Source: Schistocerca nitens
Taxonomy: Eukaryota > Arthropoda > Insecta > Orthoptera > Acrididae
Length of the DNA stretch: 64,000 nucleotides
Direction of reading: 5' to 3'
Assembly: GCF_023898315.1 (NCBI RefSeq)
Contig: NC_064617.1
Coordinates: 620,859,000 to 620,922,999, forward strand
Shown here: in pieces, positions 19,368 through 31,644 of the stretch
Layout of the letters: each line of letters opens with the position of its first letter
Position numbering within the stretch: the stretch's first letter is position 1
Notes under the pieces: model-generated
Seen by the model: only the letters and a program-made list of their open reading frames with translations
What the model was told of the DNA's origin: nothing
The model's database searches: none
Translations under genes and position numbers: made by a program

Positions 19368-20664
19368 CAGGGTGAGTCACCTAACACTACCGCTGGACAT
19401 ATTTCGTAAACCACATCAAATACTGACGAATCGATTCCACAGACCGAACGTGAGGAGAGGGGCTAGTGTAACTGGTTAATACAAACCATAAAAAATGCAC
19501 GGAAGTGTGTTTTTTAACACAAACCTACGTTTTTTTAATGGAACCCCATCAGTTTTGCTAGCACATCTGAACATATAAACAAATACGTAATCAGTGCCGT
19601 TTGTTGCATTGTAAAATGTTAATTACATCCGGAGATATTGTAACCTAAAGTTGACGCTTGAGTACCACTCCTCCGCTGTTCGATCGTGTGTATCGGAGAG
19701 CACCGAATTACGTAGGGATCCAAAGGGAACGGTGATGGACCTTAGGTACAGAAGAGACTGGAACAGCACATTACGTCCACATGCTAACACCTTTTTATTG
19801 GTCTTTTTCACTGACGCACATGTACATTACCATGAGGGGTGAGGTACACGTTCGACTGGCGTTTCATAGGACGTGGAGGAAGCATAAATTGGCCAGCCCG
19901 TTCTCCTGATCTTACAGTTATGGACTTCTTCCTGTGGGGTACGTTAAAGGAGAATGCGTACCGTGATGTGCCTACAACCCCAGAGGATATGAAACAACGT
20001 ATTGTGGCAGCCTGCGGCGACATTACACCAGATGTACTGCGGCGTGTACGACATTCATTACGCCAGAGATTGCAATTGTGTGCTGCAAATGATGGCCACC
20101 AAAATGAACATCTATTGGCCTGACATGTCGGGACACACTCTATTCGACTCCGTACTTGAAAACGGAAACCACGTGTGTGCGTGTACCTCACCCCTCATGG
20201 TAATGAACATGTGCGTCAGTGAAAAAGACCAATAAAAATGTGTTAGCATGTGGACGTAATGTGCTGTTCCAGTCTCTTCTGTACCTAAGGTCCATCACCG
20301 TTCCCTTTGGATCCCTACGTAATTCGGTGCTCTCCGATATACACGATCGAACCGCGGAGGAGTGGTACTCAAGCGTCAACTTTAGGTTACAATATCTCCG
20401 GATGTAATTAACATTTTACAGTGCAACAAACGGCACTGATTACGTATTTGTTTATATGTTCAGATGTACTAACAAAACTGATGGGGTTCCATTTAAAAAA
20501 ACGTATGTTTATGTTAAAAAACATACTTCCGTGCATTTTTTTATGGTTTGTATTTACCAATTACACTAACCCCTCTCCTCACGTTCGGTCTGTGGAATCG
20601 ATTCGTCAGTATTTGATGTGGTTTACGAAATATATCCAGCGGTAACGTTAGGTGACTCACCCTG
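19368..20664 (+). mobile_element. Mariner-like element with ~485-bp terminal inverted repeats
   Basis: The 1,297-bp element is bordered by TA (19366-19367 and 20665-20666). It starts CAGGGTGAGTCACCTAAC and ends with the complement. The inverted repeats are long: 19368-19850 and 20180-20664, about 97 % alike by eye. Only ~330 bp lie between them, holding the C-terminal end of a transposase. Such length and structure suggest a non-autonomous derivative that could be mobilised by a full-length relative. Confidence 0.95.
19851..20123 (+). pseudogene. C-terminal fragment of a mariner-superfamily transposase
   Basis: The reading holds WRFIGRGGSINWPARSPDLT followed by MDFFLWGTLKENAY and a helical tail ending in NEHLLA. 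This is the block around the third catalytic residue in a Tc1/mariner-superfamily group that also appears at 49,540-51,650. The N-terminal DNA-binding region and the first two catalytic residues are absent, replaced by the inner edge of the inverted repeat, so it cannot act alone. Confidence 0.8.
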
Positions 20665-20666
20665 TA

Positions 20667-21162
20667 TAGTCTGACACTGCAACCACTAGTTAAGAAATTA
20701 ATGTTTAAAGTGAACCTTAACGGTCCTGTTTCATTCACCTGGGTCACTATCACAAAATATTTGTGTCTGTAGATAGTTCGTAACCCAGAATATGGTTCTG
20801 CATCTTGCTATCAAAAAATAATCAATCCAGAGCGCAAACCTGATTGCGACAAACCTTGGGATTGATACTTGTATGATATAGGGCTGCACAAATGTGTCTC
20901 GTTATAGTCATAGGATCGAGCCGTTCAAGTCTGCTTTTAAGCCCAGCAACGCTTCATTGTACAGTGTGTAAACTTTTAGATGGCAGACCTCTCCCTAGTC
21001 CTGAATCGGTAGAAGTCGGTAAATGTCGGGAGGCTTCGGTAGGCACGCAGTTTCTACTGCTGCCAACATTACGTAGCTGACTGTGTTGTACAAGGTAGCC
21101 ATTGTCGTCTGCTTCGTTATTGTTTTGCGCTGTACTTTCCTGCATGTTTTTATTGTGCAGTT
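20667..21162. other. No gene seen
   Basis: About 500 bp of unrecognised sequence. Confidence 0.5.
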
Positions 21163-21303
21163 ATGCTAAACATTATCAAAATGAGTGAAGAGGCAGTTGC
21201 TGGCCCATCTCAGGAGTCGCCAACAACCCCTACCGGTAGGCCTACGATTCGAAGGAAACCAGTAGTTTCATTGCAATCGGATGAATGGTTTGTGAGCGCA
21301 TAG
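21163..21303 (+). other. Possible small coding exon, function unknown
   Basis: ATG 21163 opens a 46-codon reading (a second ATG at 21181 gives MSEEAVAGPSQESPTTPTGR...) whose composition, acidic and Ser/Pro/Thr-rich then basic, looks like a protein N-terminus rather than random sequence. It contains a potential splice donor TTT|GTGAGC near 21,289-21,294, just before the stop. No downstream exon was identified. It could be the first exon of a host gene or of an unrecognised transposase. The evidence is weak. Confidence 0.25.
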
Positions 21304-22537
21304 TAGACAAACACACATACATTCACTTTTATATATATATAGATTTTAATGTACACGACGATTTCAGTTTCGTTTACGAGCAACATTTAAAGCGAGTTTT
21401 TCTTCTAAGCCTTTCGTCTGCTTTCGTGTAAGCATGACGTGCAATTTGTAGTGCCAGCACTGCAACTGGTAGGCGTGCCTTGTCCCCCCCCCCCTTCCCC
21501 AATGGCTCCTCTCCCGAATGCTTGCTTCCTCCTCCACTCCCCGCGCAACACGACCGTCTTACAGTTAACACACTGTAGTTTATTCCTATTCCCGCAGTCG
21601 AATTACCCAATTAAGTCCCACATCACTCGGAAAATATGGAGGTATCGACGAAAGTGTTGGCGGCCACTCGCACACTGAAGTCAACATTACACCAGCATCC
21701 TACATGTCCGTAGTTCCAACACACAATCCACACCACACCGAGCCCCCCACATCGTCTCTTTCCAACCGCTCCACGAATCCTTCCTCTTTGCCCAGAAACA
21801 ATCAGGAGCTTGAGCACAAAACCATCTCGGCAATAGAAACGGGCGTCCCTCCCACCATTAGGATAGGACCACCGATTGATTATGAATAAAAATCGAATGT
21901 AGAGATATGGTTTAAGTGGCAATTCATTATCTTAAGAGTCTAATAACATACAAACTTCCTTGGAAGGGATGAAAGAATCAGCCCACCTTCAGAAGAAGAT
22001 TGTAACACCTAGAAATTACCCGTTGTTTACAAAAAGGCTCAAGAAATACACTAATGGAAAATGCAAGATACATATCAGAATCCGAAAGTACGCACTTCCT
22101 TGTTGCATATTGTTCTGGAAAGACTCGTTAGCATAAAGCCATTTAGCTCCTTTAAATTAGCTCACCTCAAAAACAATAAAATAACGTGGTCATCCGATAA
22201 AAACAGCTCGAACTTCACGGATAAAACTTGCAAACTGACTAGCATACTATGCTCAAAGTTCACCGAACTCTAAATACTATTCATGGAACTTTACAAATAC
22301 ATAACTTATAAACTAACTAGCGCATTCATGCTTATAATAAATGAACACAATATAACACTTACAATGTTAATACGAATAAATGAACTTGGTCTATTCAATT
22401 GAAGCGTTGCTTCACGCTCAGTCAACTGGTTATTACATCATATGGATACTTTGCCGTCCTTACATTACAACTGTATTTAATGCTTCCCACACTGACTAAT
22501 TGTTATATAAATTAGACATTATCAGTCTTGACAAATA
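21304..22537. other. No gene seen; low-complexity C-run
   Basis: About 1.2 kb without a recognised gene. It contains a short TA repeat near 21331-21342 and a run of C residues at about 21485-21496. A reading at 21704-21889 is Pro/Ser/Thr-rich with no known motif. Confidence 0.5.
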
Positions 22538-22550
22538 CAGTATGGTAATG

Positions 22551-22738
22551 GTTCAAATGGTTCTGAGCACTATGGGACTGCTGTGGTCATCAGTCCGCTA
22601 GAATTTAGAACTACTTAAACCTAACTAACTTAAGGGCATCACACACACCCATGCCCGAGGCAGGATTCGAACCTGCGACCGTAGCAGCAGCGCGGCTCCG
22701 GATTGGAGCGCCTAGAACCGCACGGCCACCGCGGCCGG
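22551..22738 (-). repeat. tRNA-derived SINE, copy J
   Basis: Minus-orientation SINE flanked by the perfect 13-bp duplication cagtatggtaatg (22538-22550 and 22739-22751). A few bases of the tail (aacatctgagg region) are deleted. Confidence 0.96.
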
Positions 22739-22751
22739 CAGTATGGTAATG

Positions 22752-23160
22752 TAGTGTTCGATATGAGACTTGCAATGCTGCTTCACTTACTGTGAGACTG
22801 GCGTATTCAGAAAACTGACAAATGTAATTCAATAATGGTATAAGATTGGTAACACATCAGTGAATATAAATGGGAGGCATTAGAGCTGATAGCTGTAGAG
22901 GCAGATTATCATCTCATTCTTTGTTTAATACGATATCATTTGGCTATCAGGGTTTATTGATTTTCGTTCATTTACACGATAATACTCATATTGACGGGAA
23001 AACATCGCAAAACCAAGATGGAATTGTAGGAGATAAACGAAAGTTGGTAGGCGTGTTTCTATATCTGAACGATGATGCCTATTCAAATTTCGTGCCAGTT
23101 ATGCGAGTGGCTGTAGTAGCACCACTATGAGAATCCAAAGTGGGTTTGCTTTAAATACAC
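22752..23160. other. No gene seen
   Basis: About 400 bp. A reading at 22870-23130 shows no known motif. Confidence 0.5.
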
Positions 23161-23164
23161 GCTG

Positions 23165-23385
23165 TAACGCTGGTGAGCGTAGGTTACCTTTGAGATTGGA
23201 CGTGGTGAGTTGCTATTCAAGAATGCCGTTTAAGGCGACAAAGACGCCATCAGCAAGACCTCATTGAGTTTGAAAGAGATCGTTTAATACGGCTTGATGT
23301 TCTTTCTGTGATATTTGAGAAAGACTTGGCAGGAATGTAGCCACTGTACGTGACTGCTGGCAGCGGTGATGACGAGAATGTTGTT
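23165..23385 (+). pseudogene. Tc1-like transposase N-terminal relic
   Basis: Around 23258-23380 the plus strand reads DLIEFERDRLIRL and, in a second frame, SFCDI, a stop, ERLGRNVATVRDCWQR, then two stops. This is the first helix-turn-helix of a Tc1-like transposase. Everything downstream is missing: the sequence runs straight into the 3' tail of an RTE LINE, which probably inserted here. A dead fragment. Confidence 0.6.
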
Positions 23386-25936
23386 GTTGTTGTTGTGGTC
23401 TTCAGTCCAGAGATGGGTTTCATGAAGCTCTCCATGCTACTCTATCCTGTGCAAGCTTCTTCATCTCCCAGTACCTACTGCAACCTACATCCTTCTGAAT
23501 CTGTTTGGTGTATTCATATCTTGGTCTCCCTCTACGATTTTTACCCTCCACGCTGCCCTCCAATACTAAATTGGTGATCCCTTGACGCCTCAGAACATGT
23601 CCTACCAACCGATCCCTTCTTCTAGTCAAGTTGTGCCACAAGCTCATCTTCTCCGCAGTCCATAAACTCCTCATTAGTTATGTGATCAACCCATCTAATC
23701 TTCAGCATTCTTCTGTAGCACCACATTTCGAAAGCTTCTATTCTCTTCTTGTCTAAACTATTTAACGTCCATGTTTCACTTCCATACATGGCTACACTCC
23801 ACATAAATACTTTCAGAAACGACTTCCTGACACTTAAATCTATACTCGATGTTAACAAATTTCTCTTCTTCAGAAACGCTTTCCTTCCCATTGCCAGTCT
23901 ACATTTTATATCCTTTCTACTTCGACCATCATCAGTTATTTTGCTCCCCAAATAGCAAAACTCCTTTACTACTTTAAGTGTCTCATTTCCTAATCTAATA
24001 CCCTCAACATCACCCGACTTAATTCGACTACATTCGATTATCCTCGTTTTGCTTTTGTTGATATTCATCTTATATCCTCCTTTCAAGACACTATCAATTC
24101 CGTTCAACTGCTCTTCCAAGTCCTTTGCCGTCTCTGACAGAATTACAATGTCATCGGCGAACCTCAAAGTTTTTATTTCTTCTCCATGGATTTTAATACC
24201 TACTCCGAATTTTTCTTTTGTTTCCTTCACTGCTTGCTCAATATACAAATTGAATAACATCGGGGATAGGCTACAACCCTGTCTCACGCCCTTCCCAACC
24301 ACTGCTTCCCTTTCATGCCCCTCAACTCTTATAACTGCTATTTGGTTTCTATACAAATTGTAAATAGCCTTTCGCTCCCTATATTTTACCGCTGCCACCT
24401 TCAAAATTTGAAAGAGAGTATTCCAGTCAACATTGTCAAATGCTTTCTCTAAGTCTACAAATGCTACAAATGTAATTTTGCCTTTGCTTAATCTAGCTTC
24501 TAAGATAAGCCGTAGGGTCAGTATTGCCTCACGTGTTCCAATATTTCTACGGAATCCAAACTGATCTTCCCCAAGGTCGGCTTCTACTAGTTTTTCCATT
24601 CGTCTGTAAAGAATTCGTGTTAGTATTTTGCAGCCGTGACTTATTACACTAATAGTTCGGTAATTTTCACATCTGTCAACACCTGCTTTCTTTGGGATTG
24701 GAATTGTTATATACTTCTTGAAGTTTGAGGGTATTTCGCCTGTCCCATACATCTTGCTCACCAGATGGTAGAGTTTTGTCATGACTGGCTCTCCCAAGGC
24801 CGTCAGTAGTTCTAATGGAATGTTGTCTACCCCCGGGGCCTTGTTTCGACTTAGGTGTTTCAGTACTCTGTCAAACTCTTCACGCAGTATCATATATCCC
24901 ATTTGATCTTCATCTACATCCTCTTCCATTTCCATAATATTGTCCTCAAGTACATCGCCCCTGTATAGACCCTCTATATACTCCTTCCACCTTTCTGCTC
25001 TCCCTTCTTTGCTTAGAACTGGGTTTCCATCTGAGCTCTTGATATTCATACAAGTGGTTTTCTTTTCCCCAAAGTTCTCTTTATTTTTCCTGCAGGCAGT
25101 ATCTATCTTACCACTAGTGAGATAAGCCTCTACATCCTTACATTTATCCTCTAGCCATCCCTGTTTAGCCATTTTGCACTTCCTGTCGATCTCATTTTTG
25201 AGACGTTTATTCCTTTTTGCCTGCTTCATTTACTGCATTTATATATTATCTCCTTTCATCAATTTAATTCAATATTTCTTCTGATACCCAAGGATTTCTA
25301 CTAGCCCTCGTCGTTTTACCCACTTGATCCTCGGCTGCCTTCACTACTTCATCCTTCAAAGCTACCCATTCTTCTTCTACTGTATATCTTTCCCCCATTC
25401 CTGTCATTTGTTCACTTACGCTCTCCCTGAAACTCTGTACAACCTCTGGTTCTTTCAGTTTATCCAGGCCCCATCTCCTTAAATTCCCACCTTTTTGCAG
25501 GTTTTTCAGTTTCAATCTACAGTTCATAACCAATAGAGTGTGGTCAGAGTCCACATCTGCCCCTGGAAATGTCTTACAATTTAAAAGCTGGTTCCTAAAT
25601 CTCTGTCTTGCCATTATATAATCTATCTGAAATCTGTCAGTATCTCCAGGCTTTTGCCATGTATACAACCTTCTTTTATGATTCTTGAACCAAGTGTTAG
25701 CAATGATTAAGTTGTGCTCTGTGCAAAATTCTACCAAGCGGCTTCCTCTTTCATCTCTTACCCCCAATCCATATTCACCTACTATGTTTCCTTCTTCTCC
25801 CATTACCTACTACCGAATTCCAGTCACTCATGACTATAAAACTTTCGTCTCCCTTCACTATATGAATAATTTCTTTGATTTCATCATACATTTCTTCAAT
25901 TTCTTCGTCATCTGCAGAATGTGCGGTGGCAATAAG
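23386..25936 (-). pseudogene. RTE-clade LINE, minus strand (endonuclease and reverse transcriptase)
   Basis: The minus strand encodes an RTE-type ORF2. The endonuclease part (25,936-25,264) shows MSDWNSVVG, RFQIDYIMARQRFRNQLLNC and the catalytic DSDHTLLV. The RT part (25,229-23,622) shows NKAPGVDNIPLELL, ITIPIPKKAGVDRCENYRTI, FVAFVDLEKAFDNVDW, GVRQGCSLSPMLFNLYI and the catalytic box LRFADDIVIL, then the tail SETWTLNSLDKKRIEAFEMW. Frameshifts separate endonuclease from RT and interrupt the end near 23,650. The 3' end carries an (AAC)n tail, the complement of the GTT run at 23,380-23,396. The endonuclease N-terminus is missing where a Tc1 relic begins. It would copy its RNA into nicked DNA. Confidence 0.9.
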
Positions 25937-26735
25937 ACCGGTCTTCGGACGGCCGCGTCGCACTACCGATAGGGAAGAGCATAGTGTTATGCGTGTAGAT
26001 CTGCGCCGTCGTACTGCATCTGCAGCAGAAATTTGGGCAGCAGTTCACAGTGACACAAAGTGGTTTCGTCAAGGACATGTCCGAGACAGACGACTTACAG
26101 CATGTATTCCACTGAACCCGAACCGTCACCATTTACGACGGCAATGGTGTCAAGCGAGAGTTCATTGGAGGGCAGGATTGGGGTCTGTTGCGCTTTCTGA
26201 TGAAAGTCGGTTCTGCTGCGGTGCCAGTGATGGCCGTATGTTCGTTTAAGAGGCCAGTTGAGGACATGCACCCTACCGGTCTGTGTGCTAGACACACTGG
26301 ACATACATTTGGAGCTATGATCTGGTTAGCGATTTCGTATGACAGCAGGAGTAATCTTGTGGTTATCCTCTCACCCTGACTGCAAATTTGTATGTGTTGT
26401 GGCTCGACCTCTCATGAACATCTTTCCGCGAAGTGTTTTTCCAACAGTATAATGCTCACTCACATACCGCTATTGTAGCCCAGCATGTTGCCTTGGATTG
26501 ATCGATACCAGATCTGTCTCCAATTGAACACATATGGGACACCGTCGGACGACAATTCAGGGTCATCCACAAACAGCATTAACCGTCCCTGTACTGAAGC
26601 ACCAGGTGCAACAAGCATGGAATTCCATTCCATAACCTCACATTCTGCACCTGTACAACACAATGCATAAGCGTTTGGATGCGTATGTTAAACATTCTGT
26701 TGGTTTAACTGGTTATTAATGAACCAGCATATCAC
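25937..26735 (+). pseudogene. Tc1-like transposase relic between two RTE copies
   Basis: The plus strand reads a Tc1-family transposase missing its N-terminus and terminal repeats: RPRRTTDREEHSVMRVDLRR, then VALSDESRFCCGASDGRMFV with the first catalytic Asp, then a stop. Further on, in shifted frames, come FQQYNAHSHTA (the second catalytic Asp is changed to Tyr) and DLSPIEHIWDTVGRQF with the catalytic Glu. The frame changes and lost Asp make it inactive. It sits exactly between two head-to-head RTE elements. Confidence 0.8.
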
Positions 26736-26739
26736 TTTT

Positions 26740-28240
26740 GCAATGGATTATCTCGCTCTTAGCACTGAAACACCTAAGTCGTAACAAGGCCCTGGGAGTA
26801 GACAACGTTACATTAGAACTACAGACAACCTTGGGAGAGCCAGTCCTTTCAAAACTCTACCATCTGGTGAGCAAGATGTATGAGACAGGCAAAATACCCT
26901 CAGACTTCAAGAAGAAAGCAGGTGTTGACAAATGTGGAAATTACCGAACTATCAATTTAATAAGTCACGGCTGCAAAATACTAACACGAATTCTTTACAG
27001 ACGAATGGAAAAACTGGTAGAAGCCGACCTCGGGGAAGATCAGTTTGGATTCCGTAAAAATGTTGGAACACGTGAGGCAGTACTGACCCTACGACTTATC
27101 GTAGAAGATAGATTAAGGAAAGGCAAAATTACATTTGTAGCATTTGTAGACTTAGAGAAAGCATTTGACAATGTTGACTGGAACATTCTCTTTCAAATTA
27201 TGAAGGTGGCAGGGGTAAAATACAGGGAACGAAAGGCTATTTACAATTGGTTCAGAAACCGGATGGCAGTTATAAGAGTCGAGGGACATGAAAGAGAAGC
27301 AGTGGTCGGGAAGGGAGTGAGACAGGGTTGTTGCCTATCCCCGACGTTATTCAATCTGTATATTGAGACAGCAGTAAAAGAAACAAAAGGAAAATTCGGA
27401 GTAGGTATTAAAATCCATGGAGAAGAAATAAAAACTTTGAGGTTCACCGATGACATTGTAATTCTGTCAGAGACAGCAAAGGACTTGGAAGAGCAGTTGA
27501 ACTAAATGGACAGTGTCTTGAAAGGAGGATATAAGATGAACATCAACAAAAGAAAAACGAGGATAATGGAATGTTGTCGAATAAAATCGTGTGATGCTGA
27601 GGGAATTAGATTAGCAAATGAGACACTTAAAGTAGTAAAGGAGTTTTGCTATTTGGGGAGCAAAATAACTGATGATTGGCGAAGTAGAGAGGATATAAAA
27701 TGTATACTGGCAATGGCAAGGAAAGTGTTTCTGAAGAAGAGAAATTTGTTAACATCGATTACAGATTTAAGTGTCAGGAAGTCGTTTCTGAAAGTATTTG
27801 TATGGAGCGTAGCCATGTATGGAAGTGAAACATGGACGTTAAATAGTTTAGACAAGAAGAGAATAGAAGCTTTCGAAATTTGGTGCTACAGAAGAATGCT
27901 GAAGATTAGATGGGTAGATCACATAACTAATGAGGAGGTGTTGAATAGGATTGGGGAGAAGATAAGCTTGTGGCACAACTTGACTAGAAGAAGGGATCGG
28001 TTGGTAGGACATGTTATGAGGCGTCAAGGGATCACCAATTTAGTAGTGGAAGGCAGCATGGAAGGTAAAAATCATAGAAGGAGGCCAAGAGATGAATACA
28101 CTAAGGAGATTCAGAAGGATGTAGGTTGGAGTAGGTACTGGGAGATGAAGAAGCTTGCACAGGATAGAGTAGCATGGAGAGCTGCATCAAACCCATCTCT
28201 GGACTGAAGACCACAACAACAATAACAACACAAAAGAACA
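26740..28240 (+). pseudogene. RTE-clade LINE, plus strand (RT half and tail)
   Basis: 5'-truncated copy of the same family as the minus-strand element at 23,386-25,936, starting inside the RT at LKHLSRNKALGVDNV. An eight-residue gap removes most of the ITIPIP block. The catalytic box is LRFTDDIVIL, with Thr for Ala before DD. An in-frame TAA at 27503-27505 cuts the protein; reading resumes at 27506 and continues through SETWTLNSLDKKRIEAFEIW and VLNRIGEKISLWHNL to ASNPSLD. The 3' end carries an AAC-rich tail (about 28209-28233). It is better preserved than the minus copy at the C-terminus. Confidence 0.92.
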
Positions 28241-28707
28241 TTCAAAAATGAAGTTAACTCTTCTACTTGTGTGGTGACCTATATCAAAACCCCAGTCGGA
28301 AACACTGCTACAAAATGCCCTTCGCAACTTACACTTTCTTGGCTCTGAAAAACACTGCTGCCTCCTTTATACTAATAGCCACTGCCATGAACCTCTGTGT
28401 TGTGCAGAACCCAAGATACCATAAGGTATCTAACATATATTTTGTAGTATCCTCTCAGATAATTACAGGTGTTTGTTAAGTTGTTCTTCTTATACATTGT
28501 AACTTTCTACCATTTTCTACCGATGCCCAGTTAACATCATACACAAATATCAAGTCTTCATCTCACCAGGTCTGACCTAGGGCTCTGTATTGTGCTGCTC
28601 TGGATTTACAGTTACTGAAAAATGGGAAGAATATGCTGCGCCTCTACATCTGTGTGGATTTCCCTACAGATTCATTTGAGGAAAAGCCATGTGTCCTTAC
28701 AATGGGA
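28241..28707. other. No gene seen
   Basis: About 470 bp of unrecognised sequence. Confidence 0.5.
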
Positions 28708-28720
28708 CATACATAACTTA

Positions 28721-28868
28721 GCGACACGGGATTCGCCGAGCGGCTGGTCCTCCCTCGGGCATGGGTGAGTGTGTTTGTCGTTAGGGTAATTTAGGTTAAG
28801 TAGTGTGTAACCTTAGCGGCCTGATGACCTTAGCAGTTAAGTCCAGTAAGATTTCACACACATTTGAG
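28721..28868 (+). repeat. Short SINE variant with deleted tRNA head, copy K
   Basis: 148-bp SINE flanked by the perfect 13-bp duplication catacataactta (28708-28720 and 28869-28881). It starts like the tRNA head (ggattcgccgagcgg) but jumps to ctcgggcatgg, losing the middle including the B-box, and has a divergent tail ending 'ttaagtccagtaagatttcac'. Confidence 0.92.
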
Positions 28869-28881
28869 CATACATAACTTA

Positions 28882-31640
28882 ACAATATTCTTAGTAACAT
28901 AATACTTTCACCAAAATACATCAAACAATATACACTTGCATATTTGAAAAATATGTTTTATGAATGTCTACAGCATGATTATTTGGAAAATTAGCCACTG
29001 GGCAGCAACACATTACAATGACTTCCTATATTACTGTCGCTTGACAACACTAGTTCCGCAGGAAAATCGTAAGATATTCACTAGCATATTTAAAATGAGA
29101 AGACATTTCATTATCGAATTTTATTACCTGTTAAAGTATTCGTTTGTTTGTGAGCAAATTGGTAGATAAAGAGTAGTAGCAACACGTTGATAATTTACAA
29201 GAGAATGAAATGTACGGCAATTTGACAAATGTGCTTCACACAATTCTTTAAGAGCCCTTTGGTTTGTTGCATTCTGATCACATACAGTACAAATTACTTG
29301 TTACCCCATCTGCTTAAGTTCACTTATGATGTAAACAGTGGTGGTTTCAAATGACCAAAGTAAAATGTGGTTGCAGTAAAACAATATGCAACAACTTGTT
29401 TTCAAGTTCTATGAATGTTTTTCAGCATAAAAACGAACACATTAATAACAGCTTCAAATGATCGTCCTAAATGATCTAAGTCCTGATAGCCTAAATTATC
29501 TATTTGTGTGCCTCGTAACATCATTCAGAGACATTTTATCCGGAAATATTTCATCAAAAGGTAGAACACAACATTTCTTATTTTCATGTCTATTACTTAC
29601 TCCCATTGTTAAAATCTTTAACAAAGCATGATTAAGTCCCAATCAAATATTGTATGTGGGAAAGGAGTGACTTGAGCAGTCACGGAGACGGAAGGCAAAG
29701 TATGTGGCTAATTATCTATACCATTGGGGACTAAACAGATAAATAATATGTCTTATCTTGTATAGACCATCGCACTGCTGTCGATGGTTCATTGGCATTC
29801 CTTAACTGACTACCAATAAATGTTTCAGTGAAACCATTTAACTTTTTTTTTCAACTAACTGAAATTTCATGTCATCATATAGTTTTTTCAGAATTTTCAA
29901 CTGGTACCTTATATTCTGTGGGTACATTCCTTTTTCAGTTTACCTACTCTGGCAAGCGTGTTTGAACGCAATTAATACATTATTTGTTTTCTTGGAGTTA
30001 AATCACATTTTGAAACTCTAGATCCCATTACGCCTTTACTACTTTCATCATCGTAAATGGTGTGCACAGATAAAGGCCAAATAAAGCTGCAGGCTAGATT
30101 ACGAAATGGTTAAAGTTGTAAATACTTATTACAATGTGCTGTGCAATACTCTGGGAAAAGATTTCTGCTGCACTAAATACCGCCACTACAATATGTGTGG
30201 ACATCCCTCTAGTTGAAGGACCTGCTTTTTGTGACTTTTGAACGGAGGTTAAGGAATTATTGACTTGTTACATAGGAATACAACCTTTGTTAGTATCCCA
30301 GTAACGACTACCTCTCAACTAGAGCGACAGTTATGTACTGTGCTGAATACTGTTACCGAAAAAATAAAATAAAGACAGAGCAGAAACAGTCGAGACTTTA
30401 TAATTACAGAGCATCTCAGCGGCAAAATGTAATAGTATTCAATAGATTCCAGTTCGGCTCCCACAGAGCACCGTAATGTCAAATAGTGCATTCGTCATTA
30501 TTAATAGTAAAAATGCAACATTAGGTAAGCAAATGTGTTCAGCATGTTACACTTCGGTAAATAAATATTTGCAGTAATCATCGCTGTAGATGCTCCTCCC
30601 ACACCAAAAAACATTACATCTCAAATAATATGCCGATCATTTATTTCCATTGTTTAATGTACTACTTTATTCGGTATAAATACACTAGCATTGAGTACTG
30701 CGAAATTACATTCACACTATGCTGCAAAGACTCATTTGCAAATGTGAATTCCTTGGTAGAATATTTTTTCTATGTAATACTAAATGGCACAATACTACTA
30801 TTCTGTCACTAAGGTTACAAAGCATATTCCGTGATTATTAAAGTGGAATTACATAATCATTCCGTGACAAGATTAATGTAAATTCATACCAAGTACCGGT
30901 ATGTTAAAAGCTCCTAACATGGAATTCCCCATTAAAAATGAGAAATAACGAAAAACGGATGTGAACAATAATGTAGAGTATGAAAAACGTGGTCAAACTC
31001 AGTTAAGATGAGCAGCGCACACGCATATGCATAACCAAGAACAAATGAACACACGTCCTAAACAGCTTCTGTTTAATTTTAAACGAAAAAGAAGTAAAAA
31101 TCTAGCAAAATATGAGCAACATACTCACATAGCAAATTAAACAGTACAATACACATCAACTCTAAACCAGGAACACAATTGTATTGAACCCGCTTATAAT
31201 CTGAACGGAACCAGAACAAACACAGAAGACTGAATGATCCATTAAAAAACCGAGATGATTTGATAAAATTGCGTTGTTCCAAGTGACCTGGCAGGTACCA
31301 AGATCGCTTTACCGGAAGTCCCTACATGAGTTTCACCCTCGTGATTCTATACAAGGAAGTAAGCTGTAAGAACAATGACTGATTCGTATAAGTTCTCGAA
31401 TAAAAGCCCCCCTGTTCCAACTTTTCGTTTGTTAAATTCTTCCTTCACGGAGTAAACGCTACAATGCATGGAGAGCGAAGCTCTGTCGCAGGCGAATCAA
31501 CAGTGTTCGTTTTTCGTTTTTATATCTTAGGTGCATGTCTTTCGCTATACCACCTACTACTCAAGATGGGTATACCAACGAACTCTCTTAACTTCTGTCG
31601 AACATCCTAGAACCCAGACAATGCTACATCTGAATTAGTT
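28882..31640. other. 2.7 kb without recognised repeats or genes
   Basis: AT-rich sequence with only short readings (under 85 codons). I recognise no transposon family, tRNA or protein motif. It may be old decayed repeats or unique host DNA. Confidence 0.5.
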
Positions 31641-31644
31641 GTAA

